Assembly: GCA_034435395.1 (NCBI GenBank)
Contig: DAOTXK010000179.1
Span: 1 to 37,826, forward strand
Direction: 5' to 3'
Length of the DNA stretch: 37,826 nucleotides
Source of the DNA: DAOTXK01 sp034435395
GTDB taxonomy: Bacteria > Chloroflexota > Anaerolineae > Aggregatilineales > Ch27
Shown: positions 1 to 7,828 of the stretch, in pieces
How the letters are laid out: each line of letters begins with the position of its first letter
How positions within the stretch are numbered: position 1 is the first letter of the stretch
Translations under genes and position numbers: made by a program
The notes under the pieces: model-generated
Databases searched by the model: none
Told to the model about the DNA's origin: nothing
The model's input: only the letters and a program-made list of their open reading frames with translations

Positions 1-302
1 AGGATGGCGCGCTCCTGCGCAGCGTGAGGGTTTCAACCGGCCTGCCGGGCACCCCGACTGTATTGGGCGACTACAACGTCTACCGCAAACTTGACTCGCA
101 AACCATGACCGGGCCGGGTTATTATCTGCCGGGCGTGCCCTGGGTCATGTACTTCTACCAGGGATATGCCATCCACGGCACCTACTGGCACAACAATTTC
201 GGGTCTCCCATGAGCCATGGCTGCGTTAACCTGCCAACGGAGGATGCCTACTGGTTTTATACCTTTGCGGACGTCGGGACTCCCGTCCGCGTCATTCCGT
301 AA
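1..302 (+). CDS. L,D-transpeptidase (YkuD domain), 3' part only
   Basis: This is the C-terminal end of a gene that starts before the window; the frame is open from base 3 to the TAA at 300-302. The translation carries the YkuD catalytic signature: IHGTYW, then about ten residues later SHGCVNL, where the Cys is the nucleophile and the two His complete the active site. The family makes 3-3 cross-links in peptidoglycan, or attaches proteins to it, outside the membrane. The sequence ends soon after the catalytic motif (VRVIP), as is normal for these enzymes. The N-terminal half, and any signal peptide or substrate-binding domain, lies outside the window. The family call is firm; the exact cross-linking role is unknown. 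Confidence 0.88.
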   Translation, partial: DGALLRSVRVSTGLPGTPTVLGDYNVYRKLDSQTMTGPGYYLPGVPWVMYFYQGYAIHGTYWHNNFGSPMSHGCVNLPTEDAYWFYTFADVGTPVRVIP

Positions 303-397
303 GAGGCCATCGCCAGCCAGGTTTTATTCCCGCCACCAAAGCGATGGGACTCAGCATTCCCACCAGCGTAAGCGATGTTATGAGAAAGGATTTGGGT

Positions 398-964
398 GTG
401 CAGCAACCTGTGCATATTCCTGCCAGAGCGATTGCCCGCAGCCTGCTCATTGCGACCCTGCTGCTGGCGGCGTGCGGCGGCCCGGCCAGAAGCGAGATCG
501 TGGTGTCCGGAGCCTGGGTCAGGGCGGCGACTGCCACATCACCGGAAATGGAGACTGACACCGGCAGCGCCACGGCCACGATGCCCTCTGATGACGAGCA
601 TGCCGGGGACATGGCCGGCATGGCGGGCGGCCAGATGGGCAGCGGGGCGGTCAGCGCGGCTTACATGGAGATCGTCAACCGGGGCAGCGCAGCCGACTGG
701 CTGGTCAGCGTGACGACCGATGTCGCGGGCGTGGCGGAAATCCACACCTCGGAGCTGGACGACCAGGGTTTGATTCGCATGCGCCCTCTGACCGACGGGC
801 TGGAGATTCCGGCCAATGGCCGTGTATCCCTGCAACCGGGAGGCTATCACCTCATGTTAATGGCCTTGCGGCAAGACCTGGTCGCTGGGGAGAGAATCGA
901 ACTGACCCTGAACTTCGAATCCGGTCAGTCCCTGACCGTCTCCGCCGAAGTCCGGGCACCGTAG
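398..964 (+). CDS. PCuAC-type copper chaperone lipoprotein
   Basis: This is a periplasmic/extracytoplasmic copper chaperone (PCuAC, DUF461), about 188 aa, of the kind that delivers Cu(I) to the CuA site of cytochrome oxidase. A lipoprotein signal ends in LLAAC near residue 26. The family metal motif is present: a His (EIH), a Met 12 residues later (IRM), then HLM about 22 residues on. An unusual acidic, Met/His-rich insertion (EHAGDMAGMAGGQM) lies between the first strands and may bind extra metal. The frame is open from ATG 344, but GTG 398 has a good AAAGGA ribosome site 7 nt upstream and gives a compact signal peptide, so I prefer it; ATG 380 is the alternative. The SCO1-like gene follows 16 nt downstream, which supports a shared role in copper delivery. 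Confidence 0.85.
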   Translation: MQQPVHIPARAIARSLLIATLLLAACGGPARSEIVVSGAWVRAATATSPEMETDTGSATATMPSDDEHAGDMAGMAGGQMGSGAVSAAYMEIVNRGSAADWLVSVTTDVAGVAEIHTSELDDQGLIRMRPLTDGLEIPANGRVSLQPGGYHLMLMALRQDLVAGERIELTLNFESGQSLTVSAEVRAP

Positions 965-980
965 GCCGGAGGCGCGCTGG

Positions 981-1649
981 ATGGCTGCTGGTCCCCACTC
1001 ACCCGTTCCCACGGCCAGGGTGCTGCGTGCCGGGAGCGCCATCCTCATCCTGCTGGCGCTCGCCGTCCTGGCGGGCTGCGCAGCCGTTGAACAGCTCGTC
1101 GCCGGGCCGACCATCACCCCCTCCCCGCCTGGCGGCACCATGGTTGATCCGCCCATCGACCTGCCCGACTTCACGCTCACCAGCCAGACTGGCGATCCGC
1201 TTAGCCTGAGCGACCTGCGGGGCCGTCCGGCCCTGTTTTACTTCGGTTACACGCACTGCCCGGATGTCTGCCCCCTGACCCTGGCTGAGTTCAAACAGAT
1301 CGCCACCGCTTTGGGAGACCAGGCCAGCCAGGTCGCCTTTGTTTTCGTCAGCGTGGACATCCGGCGTGACACCCCGGCCCGCCTCAGAGAATACCTGGGC
1401 GCTTTCAGCCCTGACTTCATCGGCCTGACCACCGACGACGAGCGCCAGTTGCAGCAGGTCACCGCAGCCTTTGGCGTGCTTTATGAGCTGGAGGAGGTAG
1501 CCGGGACCCAGGCGGATTACCTGGTGGCCCATACGTCTTCGTCCTTCCTGGTGAACGACGCCGGGCAGCTGACCACCATCTACGCTTACCAGACACCGCC
1601 GGACATCATCACCAGCGATCTTCGCGCCATGCTGGATGATCAGAATTAA
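981..1649 (+). CDS. SCO1/SenC/PrrC-family protein (CuA assembly, lipoprotein)
   Basis: This 222-aa thioredoxin-fold protein of the SCO family acts outside the membrane in copper insertion or thiol reduction of cytochrome c oxidase subunit II. Residues 18-33 form a lipoprotein signal ending in LAGC (C33). The copper site is complete: CPDVC with C93 and C97, and the distal His at 184 (VAHTSSS). VSVDIRRDTP near 124-132 is also typical of the family. A GGAGG ribosome site lies 8 nt before the ATG. The gene is 16 nt downstream of the PCuAC gene, an expected partner. No cytochrome oxidase structural genes lie in the window. Confidence 0.92.
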   Translation: MAAGPHSPVPTARVLRAGSAILILLALAVLAGCAAVEQLVAGPTITPSPPGGTMVDPPIDLPDFTLTSQTGDPLSLSDLRGRPALFYFGYTHCPDVCPLTLAEFKQIATALGDQASQVAFVFVSVDIRRDTPARLREYLGAFSPDFIGLTTDDERQLQQVTAAFGVLYELEEVAGTQADYLVAHTSSSFLVNDAGQLTTIYAYQTPPDIITSDLRAMLDDQN

Positions 1650-1685
1650 AAACCCTCGTCGCCAGACCGATTACGCCGCCAGACG

Positions 1686-1714
1686 TTGGTCTCTGCCTGA
1701 CGACAGAGTATAAT
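1686..1714 (+). promoter_or_regulatory. Predicted sigma-A promoter for the acylphosphatase gene
   Basis: TTGGTC (1686-1691) is followed by a 17-bp spacer and a perfect TATAAT (1709-1714). It would start RNA near 1721, about 50 nt before the acylphosphatase ATG. Prediction only. Confidence 0.55.
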
Positions 1715-1760
1715 CCTTCCCAAGAGCCATGCGACGGATGGCTCTTTCCGCGTCAGGCAG
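1693..1760. repeat. Nested inverted repeats in the acylphosphatase leader
   Basis: An outer perfect 10-bp inverted repeat (CTGCCTGACG at 1693-1702, CGTCAGGCAG at 1751-1760) encloses a perfect 9-bp inner hairpin (AAGAGCCAT at 1722-1730, ATGGCTCTT at 1738-1746, 7-nt loop). The outer left arm lies within the promoter spacer; the outer right arm abuts the ribosome-binding site. RNA starting at the predicted promoter contains only the inner hairpin, whereas read-through RNA could fold the whole structure. Confidence 0.6.
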
Positions 1761-1772
1761 GGGAGAAGGATC

Positions 1773-2072
1773 ATGCCCGCACCTGAGCACGAACAATTAC
1801 ACGCGGTGGTGCACGGTCGCGTTCAGGGCGTTAACTTCAGATATTACACCGTCCGGGAAGCAGCCACGCTGGGGTTGACAGGCTGGGTGCGCAACCGCCG
1901 CGATGGCACGGTCGAAGTGCTGGCGGAGGGGCCACGCGCCCAACTGGATCGCCTGCACCGGTTCCTGCGCCATGGCCCCCCTTCGGCCCTGGTCACCGGG
2001 GTTGATGCCAGTTGGGGCCCGGCCAGTGGAGACTATTATACCTTTGAAGTCCGGTACGGCAGCACGGACTGA
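1773..2072 (+). CDS. acyP: Acylphosphatase
   Basis: This 99-aa cytosolic enzyme hydrolyses carboxyl-phosphate bonds in small acyl phosphates. The full family signature is present: VHGRVQGVNFR (13-23, phosphate-binding loop with catalytic R23) and GLTGWVRNRRDGTVEV, which contains the catalytic Asn (N41). The length matches the usual 90-100 aa. ATG 1773 is preceded by a GGGAGAAGG ribosome site. Its own promoter is predicted upstream, and the next gene begins 11 nt downstream, so the two are probably co-transcribed. Confidence 0.95.
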   Translation: MPAPEHEQLHAVVHGRVQGVNFRYYTVREAATLGLTGWVRNRRDGTVEVLAEGPRAQLDRLHRFLRHGPPSALVTGVDASWGPASGDYYTFEVRYGSTD

Positions 2073-2083
2073 GGGGGGACCAT

Positions 2084-3478
2084 ATGATGAAAGACCCAGG
2101 CCGCCTGGCATGGACGGTCCTGATCATCTCGCTGATCATCTTCTGCCTCACTTCATCGGCCATCTTTCTCGCTGTCCGCTGGTTTCTCCTGGAATCCACC
2201 GTGCCCATGACGGCGACGCTTTACGTCGGGCGCGGCACAGTAGGCGTCCGCGCCAGCGCTGGCGACGCCATCGAACAGGCAGAACGCGGCATGCAGGTGT
2301 TATCCAGAGATGTCCGGCTGAGCACCGACGGCACCTCCCAGGGTTATGTCGCCTTCATCGATCCCCATACGTATAACCTGGTGGCCACGCTCGTCCTACA
2401 CCGGGATAGCTCCATCACCCTGGAGAGCGCTTCTCAACCGCGCTTTGACTTCAGCCATGGCGACTATGTCATCAGCTTCCGGGGCGCGCAGGGCCAGATC
2501 GACATCGACATCACCCCTGATCTCCCACGGGATATTGTCTTCGATGTCGCCACACCCCTGGGCCGTCTGTTGATGGACCGCAGCGGGCGCTACCTGCTGA
2601 CCAGCCAGGGTGATGAGCTGTCGGTGTGGAACCGGATGGGGCGGGCGTTTGTCATCAATCGCACCTCGGAGGCGCGGGCCATCCCGGAGGGTATGCAGGC
2701 CCGGGTGACGGCGGCCTCCGATGAGATCGTGGTGTTCCAGACGCTGGTCGACATCCTGCCCGATGGCAGCTTTGACACCTTCAACCCCGCCAATGAGGCC
2801 CTATCCTCGGCCTGGAGGTGTTACAACAAGGTGGACGACGCCGGGTCGCCGGAAGGCATCTACCGGCGGGAGATCGTCAACGATATGCCGGTCATGCATA
2901 TCCTGCGCACTGGCGAAGGAACCAATAACCACGCCGAAACCGGTTGCCTGCAATATCTGAACACCAGCAACGAACCGCTCCCCATCACGGCCTATAACTA
3001 CCTGGAACTCCGCGCTGGCATGGTTATCCGCTCACAATCGCTCAGCACGTGCGGTATCAAGGGCAGCGAATGTCCCGTCATGCTGGTGATGAACTACGTG
3101 GACCAGAACAACGTCGAGCGACGATGGATTCATGGATTCTATGCCCGCTATGACCCGGCAGCCGGGTATCCACTCCGCTGCGATACCTGTGCCCTGGAGC
3201 ACGAGCGCCTGAATCCAGACGCCTGGTACACGTTTTCCTCCGGCAATCTGCTCCAGCTTCTGCCCGATGATCAGCGCCCGACCGGCATTTCGAATGTGCA
3301 TTTTTACGCTTCCGGACACCAGTACGAGGTGATGCTAAGCGAGGTCGCCTTGCTGGCCGGTAACGTGCCGCCGCCCACTACCGAGTCCGCGCTTGAGGCC
3401 ACGCCAGAAGCGTCGCCAGCAGCAACCCCTGCCGCCAGCCCGGAAGCTCCCCAGGCAATTGAAGACCACGAGGGCTGA
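2084..3478 (+). CDS. Membrane-anchored protein with FecR-like beta region, unknown function
   Basis: This 464-aa protein is not recognised as a characterised family. One N-terminal membrane segment (about residues 9-33) is followed by two consecutive stretches that resemble FecR-type beta domains (about 45-130 and 130-225; pattern VGVRASAG...LESASQPRFDF, then ISFRGAQGQID...LTSQGDELSVW). Next comes a globular domain of about 190 residues with several cysteines (STCGIKGSEC, LRCDTC) that could form disulfides outside the cell. The protein ends in an Ala/Pro/Thr/Ser-rich tail. The topology suggests an extracytoplasmic body on a signal anchor, perhaps binding a ligand or cell-wall component; that is inference. 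ATG 2084 and ATG 2087 are adjacent, with a GAGGGGGGA ribosome site. It sits 11 nt after the acylphosphatase gene. Confidence 0.75.
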   Translation: MMKDPGRLAWTVLIISLIIFCLTSSAIFLAVRWFLLESTVPMTATLYVGRGTVGVRASAGDAIEQAERGMQVLSRDVRLSTDGTSQGYVAFIDPHTYNLVATLVLHRDSSITLESASQPRFDFSHGDYVISFRGAQGQIDIDITPDLPRDIVFDVATPLGRLLMDRSGRYLLTSQGDELSVWNRMGRAFVINRTSEARAIPEGMQARVTAASDEIVVFQTLVDILPDGSFDTFNPANEALSSAWRCYNKVDDAGSPEGIYRREIVNDMPVMHILRTGEGTNNHAETGCLQYLNTSNEPLPITAYNYLELRAGMVIRSQSLSTCGIKGSECPVMLVMNYVDQNNVERRWIHGFYARYDPAAGYPLRCDTCALEHERLNPDAWYTFSSGNLLQLLPDDQRPTGISNVHFYASGHQYEVMLSEVALLAGNVPPPTTESALEATPEASPAATPAASPEAPQAIEDHEG

Positions 3479-3507
3479 TTGCCTCCCCCCCATCAGAATG
3501 TTATACT
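3479..3507 (+). promoter_or_regulatory. Predicted promoter for the zinc-ribbon membrane protein
   Basis: TTGCCT (3479-3484), a 17-bp spacer and TATACT (3502-3507) lie immediately after the stop codon of the preceding gene. RNA would start near 3514 and leave a leader of about 37 nt before ATG 3551. Confidence 0.5.
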
Positions 3508-3550
3508 CGCCTGCACAGCATAAGCATGTTCCAGACGAGAGATCGAGCTT

Positions 3551-4123
3551 ATGGATACCGCCGCACTCGGCAATGTCGCTCTGCTGATCGTCACGCTGCT
3601 CGGCATGTATATGGCCGCTTTCTGGCTGGCGCTGATCATCTGGACGTACCGTGATCACCGCGCCCGCTCGCGGGACAGCCTGGCGTCGCTGGCGGCGGCG
3701 CTGACGGTCGCCATCCTCAATGTCCCCGGCCTGCTGATCTACCTGTTGCTGCGGCCCAAGGAAACTCTCTCGGAAACCTACGAGCGCTCGCTGGAAGAAG
3801 AAGCCCTGTTGCAGGAAATCGAGGAAAAGCCGATCTGCCCCGGCTGTGGGCGGCCTGCCCACCAGGACTGGCAGGTCTGCCCCTACTGCCACACCACGCT
3901 GAAGAAAGTCTGCCTCAGTTGCGGCAAAATGCTGGAGCTGCCCTGGAAGTTGTGCCCCTACTGCGCGGCACCCCAGCAGGCGTATGCGGTGAGCGCCGAA
4001 GCCGGGCGGCCCCGTCGCCAGCCGCCGACGGCCAGCTACGACGAGACTCCCCCCGCCCCCGATATCTATTCTTCCCCCAGCCAGCCGCTGGAGTACATCG
4101 ACGACGATCCCTACCAGCGTTGA
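3551..4123 (+). CDS. Two-TM protein with double zinc ribbon
   Basis: This 190-aa protein has two hydrophobic helices (about residues 8-31 and 46-67), a short acidic helix (SEEE/LLQEIEEK type), and then two zinc ribbons: CPGC...CPYC (about 95-113) and CLSC...CPYC (about 121-139). A disordered Pro-rich tail ends the protein. The layout resembles bacterial membrane proteins with a DZR-type double zinc ribbon facing the cytoplasm; such ribbons usually mediate protein or nucleic-acid contacts. No enzymatic domain is visible. It has its own predicted promoter and ends facing the enolase gene on the opposite strand. Function unknown. Confidence 0.8.
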   Translation: MDTAALGNVALLIVTLLGMYMAAFWLALIIWTYRDHRARSRDSLASLAAALTVAILNVPGLLIYLLLRPKETLSETYERSLEEEALLQEIEEKPICPGCGRPAHQDWQVCPYCHTTLKKVCLSCGKMLELPWKLCPYCAAPQQAYAVSAEAGRPRRQPPTASYDETPPAPDIYSSPSQPLEYIDDDPYQR

Positions 4124-4148
4124 GCGCCGGCGGTCGGCAGTCAGAAGG

Positions 4149-4180
4149 AAAAAAACTGAGGGCGTCACGATGACGCCCTC
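4149..4180 (-). terminator. Rho-independent terminator of eno
   Basis: A perfect 10-bp stem with a 3-nt loop (GAGGGCGTCA at 4158-4167, TGACGCCCTC at 4171-4180) is followed, reading the minus strand, by AG and seven T residues (4149-4155 on the plus strand). It lies 40 nt beyond the enolase stop. On the plus strand the T-run is poor, so it mainly serves eno. Confidence 0.85.
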
Positions 4181-4220
4181 GCCGTTTCTCAGACTTTCCC
4201 CTGTATCACAGCTTCCTCCC

Positions 4221-5510
4221 TCAGAAGCGTTTGATGTTGGGGAAGGCGTTGAACCCGGCATACTCGGCGGCGTCGCCCAGGTCATCTTCGATGCGGAGAA
4301 GCTGGTTATACTTGGCGATACGGTCGGAGCGGGCGGGCGCGCCGGTTTTGATCTGCCCGGCGTTCATCGCCACCACCAGGTCGGCGATGGTCGCGTCCTC
4401 CGTCTCGCCGCTGCGGTGACTGATCACAACCGCCCAGTTGTGCCGGAAGCTCAACTGGCTGGCCGCCATGGCCTCAGTCAGCGTGCCGATCTGGTTGACC
4501 TTACACAACAGGGCGTTGGCGACCTTTTCCCGAATGCCGCGCTGGACGCGCTCAGGGTTGGTCACCAGCAGGTCATCGCCCACGATCTGGACCTTATCGC
4601 CAATCGCCGCTGTCAACCTGGTCCAGTTGGCCCAGTCGTTCTGGTCCAGGCCATCTTCCAGGGAGATGATCGGATACTTCTCCACCCAGTCCGCCCAAAA
4701 CTGAACCATCTCCTCGCCGGTCAGGCTGCGCCCTTCCCGCTTGAGGTGGTACTTACCGTCTTCGTAAATCTCGCTGGCCGCGGGGTCCAGCGCGATATAC
4801 ACCTGCTCACCGGCTTGGTAACCGGCCTGGTCGATCGCTTCTAGGATCACCTCAATCGCGCTCTCGTTGGTCGGCAGGCTGGGAGCGAAACCTCCTTCAT
4901 CGCCGACGGTCGTGCGCATGCCTTTGCCTGCCAACACCTTCTTGAGGCTGTGGTAAATCTCGGCGCACCAGCGCAGTCCCTCGCGGAAACTGTCCGCGCC
5001 GAGGGGCATGATCAAAAACTCCTGGAAGTCGGTGCTGTCCGCGGCATGTTTGCCGCCGTTCATGATGTTCATCTGCGGAACGGGCAGCACATGGGCATAC
5101 GTGCCGCCCAGGTAACGGTACAGCGGCAGGCCCAGGCTATCCGCCGCCGCCTTGGCCACCGCCAGCGACGCACCCAGGATGGCATTGGCGCCGAGCCTGC
5201 CCTTGTTGGGCGTGCCATCCAGCGCGATGAGCAACTGGTCGATGCCCTTCTGATCAAGGGCGTCCAGGCCGACCAATTCCTCGGCGATCGGGCCGTTCAC
5301 GTTGTCAACGGCCTTCAGAACCCCCTTACCGCCATAACGTTTTTTGTCGCCATCGCGAAGTTCGACGGCTTCATGCTCGCCAGTGGAAGCGCCGCTCGGC
5401 ACGATCGCGCTGCCAAAGCCGCCATCCATCAGCGTCACTTCGACTTCGACGGTGGGATTCCCCCGCGAGTCGAGAACCTCACGTCCATAGACCGACTCAA
5501 TAATCGTCAT
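4221..5510 (-). CDS. eno: Enolase
   Basis: Enolase converts 2-phosphoglycerate to phosphoenolpyruvate in glycolysis and gluconeogenesis, in the cytosol. The 429-aa length is standard. All key residues are visible: the SGASTGEHEA loop (39-48), general acid/base E205 in DEGGFAP and K337, Mg ligands D242, E285 (SLEDG) and D312 (GDD), the SHRSGE loop (364-369) and K388. The ATG at 5510 follows an AGGAGAG ribosome site. The gene lies downstream of the thioesterase on the same strand, with a 90-nt gap holding an 8-bp hairpin, and ends in a strong terminator. Confidence 0.98.
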   Translation of the reverse strand: MTIIESVYGREVLDSRGNPTVEVEVTLMDGGFGSAIVPSGASTGEHEAVELRDGDKKRYGGKGVLKAVDNVNGPIAEELVGLDALDQKGIDQLLIALDGTPNKGRLGANAILGASLAVAKAAADSLGLPLYRYLGGTYAHVLPVPQMNIMNGGKHAADSTDFQEFLIMPLGADSFREGLRWCAEIYHSLKKVLAGKGMRTTVGDEGGFAPSLPTNESAIEVILEAIDQAGYQAGEQVYIALDPAASEIYEDGKYHLKREGRSLTGEEMVQFWADWVEKYPIISLEDGLDQNDWANWTRLTAAIGDKVQIVGDDLLVTNPERVQRGIREKVANALLCKVNQIGTLTEAMAASQLSFRHNWAVVISHRSGETEDATIADLVVAMNAGQIKTGAPARSDRIAKYNQLLRIEDDLGDAAEYAGFNAFPNIKRF

Positions 5511-5569
5511 TGGAATTCTCTCTCCTCTTCACAAACTTACGCGCATTGCGCCATCACTACGCTCTCAGG

Positions 5570-5590
5570 GCCAGCCATCAACTGGCTGGC
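5570..5590. repeat. Perfect 8-bp hairpin between the thioesterase gene and eno
   Basis: GCCAGCCA (5570-5577) and TGGCTGGC (5583-5590) are separated by a 5-nt loop. No T-run follows on either strand, so it is not a typical terminator. It may be an RNA-processing or stability element between the two genes, or a site near the eno promoter. Confidence 0.45.
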
Positions 5591-5600
5591 AATGGCGAGG

Positions 5601-6473
5601 CTAGGTTGAGGGTCCTCTCAGCAGCGACTCCAACACCGGCCCCGGCAAGGGACAGGGCTGGCCGGTATTCAGGTCCAGGAATGTCCCCACCGAATAGTCC
5701 CTGGCCAATACATCCCCGCTCTCCGCCTGGCGGACTTCGTGCTGCCACGCACCCATGGTCGCCGCCAGCTCGGTTGGTCGGCTGACGATCTGCAACAGCG
5801 CGCCGTCCAGCGCTGGCCGCAGGTAGTCAACCTCATGGGCCACCTGAACCATGCCCAGTCCGATCTCCCGCAGCCGCTCCCCGCTCCAGCCCACACTGGC
5901 CAGGGCGTCAACCATCGCCTGCTCAAACCAGTTAAGGTACACGGCGTTGTTGACGTGCCCCGCCGGGTCCAGCTCATACCGTTGCACCCGCCGCCGGGAG
6001 ACATATGAGGGGCCATCTTCCAATGGGGTGGCCCCGCGCGGGCGCACCTCGATGTCTTCCTGCTCGCCGGAGGGGTCGAAGTTCGCCTCCATTTCCGCCG
6101 GGATGCGCATCGGACGCATATCATCCAGATCGATGTACACCCATTTGGCCCGCGCCCGGACCACCGGACGATTATCGGGCAACAGGCGGAGATCGTACTC
6201 ACGATGGCTGTAGATCCGGCTGAAATCCGACACCCAGGTGCGCAGGATCACCTGATCCCCATGCCGCAACGGCGTCAGGTAGCGAATGATCATCTTGCGG
6301 ATCACCCAGGCCCGGTGGCGATCCATGTACCAGTGATACGAGTAACCGGCGTCGGTGCTGGCGCGCGTCGCACCCTCCTCCAGGTAATTGCTGTACACTG
6401 CATGGTGGACATGGCCGGAGGCATCCAACTCATAGCTGCGCACCTCAAACTGCCAGGTGAATACCCGCGTCAT
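5601..6473 (-). CDS. Acyl thioesterase with two tandem hotdog domains
   Basis: This 290-aa protein contains two 4HBT-like hotdog folds in one chain, each with the family motif: YELDASGHVHHAVYSNYLE in the N-terminal half and YELDPAGHVNNAVYLNWFE in the C-terminal half. This arrangement matches acyl-ACP/acyl-CoA thioesterases, which release fatty acids from carrier protein or CoA in the cytosol. The frame is open to 6521, but a predicted promoter (-10 at 6520-6525) overlaps that point, so translation must start later; ATG 6473, just before the first hotdog domain, is preferred, with ATG 6491 as the alternative. The chain length specificity cannot be read from the sequence. Confidence 0.85.
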   Translation of the reverse strand: MTRVFTWQFEVRSYELDASGHVHHAVYSNYLEEGATRASTDAGYSYHWYMDRHRAWVIRKMIIRYLTPLRHGDQVILRTWVSDFSRIYSHREYDLRLLPDNRPVVRARAKWVYIDLDDMRPMRIPAEMEANFDPSGEQEDIEVRPRGATPLEDGPSYVSRRRVQRYELDPAGHVNNAVYLNWFEQAMVDALASVGWSGERLREIGLGMVQVAHEVDYLRPALDGALLQIVSRPTELAATMGAWQHEVRQAESGDVLARDYSVGTFLDLNTGQPCPLPGPVLESLLRGPST

Positions 6474-6519
6474 GGCGATCACCCGCCCCATAACGAAAGG
6501 CTGCCCCCAAACCCCGCCC

Positions 6520-6548
6520 ATTATAATGCGCCAGGGGGGAGACTACAA
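6520..6548 (-). promoter_or_regulatory. Predicted promoter for the thioesterase gene
   Basis: On the minus strand TTGTAG (plus 6543-6548) is followed by a 17-bp spacer and TATAAT (plus 6520-6525). RNA would start near 6513, which rules out the longest open frame and supports a start at 6491 or 6473. Confidence 0.5.
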
Positions 6549-6652
6549 CGCGCTTCCACCCCAACCGGACTGACTATCGTCACAACTCATCCGGCGAGGT
6601 AAAATAGACAGAGATCAGCGTATTTAAGGAAACGCTTCAGGAAAAGGTGTGA

Positions 6653-7828
6653 ATGTCTCAGCCTCGGACGGTTTACCTGGACCACGCCGCCACCACGCCA
6701 GTTGACCCGCGTGTGCTGGAGGCCATGCTGCCCTATTTCACCGAGGTGTACGGCAACCCGTCGTCGATGCACCGCCTGGGCCGCGCCGCCGAACGAGCCG
6801 TGGAAGATGCCCGCGAGACCGTGGCCCGTATCCTGGGATGCAACCAGGAGGAGATCGTCTTCACCAGCTGCGGCTCGGAAAGCGACAACCTGGCGCTGCG
6901 CGGCGTGATGCTGGCCGCCCGCCAGAATGGTGCCAGCGCTCACCTGATCATCTCCCCCGTCGAACATGATGCCGTGGCCAAGACGGCGGCGCAGCTGGCC
7001 GATCTGATGGGCTTTGCGGTGACGGTGGTGCCGGTGGACCGGTACGGGCAGATCGCCCCTGAGGTGGTGGCCGCTGCCTGCCGCGAGGACACGACCCTGG
7101 TCAGTGTGATGTACGCCAACAACGAGGTCGGGACCATCCAGCCCGTCCGGGCGATCGCGGACATCGCCCACCCGTGTGGCGCGTTGGTGCACACCGACGC
7201 CGTCCAGACTGCCGGACAACTCCCCCTGGATGTGCGCGAATTAGGCGTTGATCTGTTGACCATCTCCGCCCATAAGTTTTACGGCCCTAAGGGAATCGGA
7301 GCCCTCTATGCCCGCGACGGGATCAGGCTCACGCCCAGCCAGAGCGGCGGCGCGCAGGAACAAGGACGCCGCGCCGGGACGCACGCAGTGCCGCTCATTG
7401 TCGGCCTGGCGAAGGCGCTTGAACTGGCCTACGAGGAGGTAGACATCCATAACGCCCACTCCGCTCGATTGCGCGACCGCCTGATCGCGGGCATCCTGGA
7501 TCGGGTTCCCGACGCCCACCTGACCGGCCACCCGGCGCAGCGGCTGTACAACCATGCCAGTTTCGTCTTTAAGGATGTGGACGGCAACACGCTGTTGATG
7601 CATCTGGACCTGGCAGGCATCGCCGCCAGCAGCGGCAGCGCCTGCAAGACCGGCCAGCCGGAGCCATCGACGGTGCTGCTCAGCATGGGCGTCGAGCCGA
7701 CATGGGCGCTGGGCAGCCTGCGCCTGACGGTCGGCCGCCAGACCACTGAGGCCGATATCGACTACGCGCTCGATGTTATCCCGGAGGCCGTGGAGAAGGT
7801 CCGCAAAGTGGGAGCGTGGCTTGCATGA
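6653..7828 (+). CDS. Cysteine desulfurase (NifS/IscS class)
   Basis: This 391-aa PLP enzyme removes sulfur from cysteine as a protein persulfide. Visible features are YLDHAATTP at the N-terminus, H105 that stacks on PLP, SAHKFYGPKG with the PLP lysine K208, and the long mobile loop SSGSACKTGQPEPS with the nucleophilic C331, which is typical of group I (IscS/NifS). An AGGAAAAGG ribosome site precedes ATG 6653. It overlaps mnmA by 4 nt (ATGA), so its main job here is probably to feed sulfur to tRNA 2-thiolation, although it may also serve Fe-S assembly; no iscU or sufB is in the window. Confidence 0.95.
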   Translation: MSQPRTVYLDHAATTPVDPRVLEAMLPYFTEVYGNPSSMHRLGRAAERAVEDARETVARILGCNQEEIVFTSCGSESDNLALRGVMLAARQNGASAHLIISPVEHDAVAKTAAQLADLMGFAVTVVPVDRYGQIAPEVVAAACREDTTLVSVMYANNEVGTIQPVRAIADIAHPCGALVHTDAVQTAGQLPLDVRELGVDLLTISAHKFYGPKGIGALYARDGIRLTPSQSGGAQEQGRRAGTHAVPLIVGLAKALELAYEEVDIHNAHSARLRDRLIAGILDRVPDAHLTGHPAQRLYNHASFVFKDVDGNTLLMHLDLAGIAASSGSACKTGQPEPSTVLLSMGVEPTWALGSLRLTVGRQTTEADIDYALDVIPEAVEKVRKVGAWLA

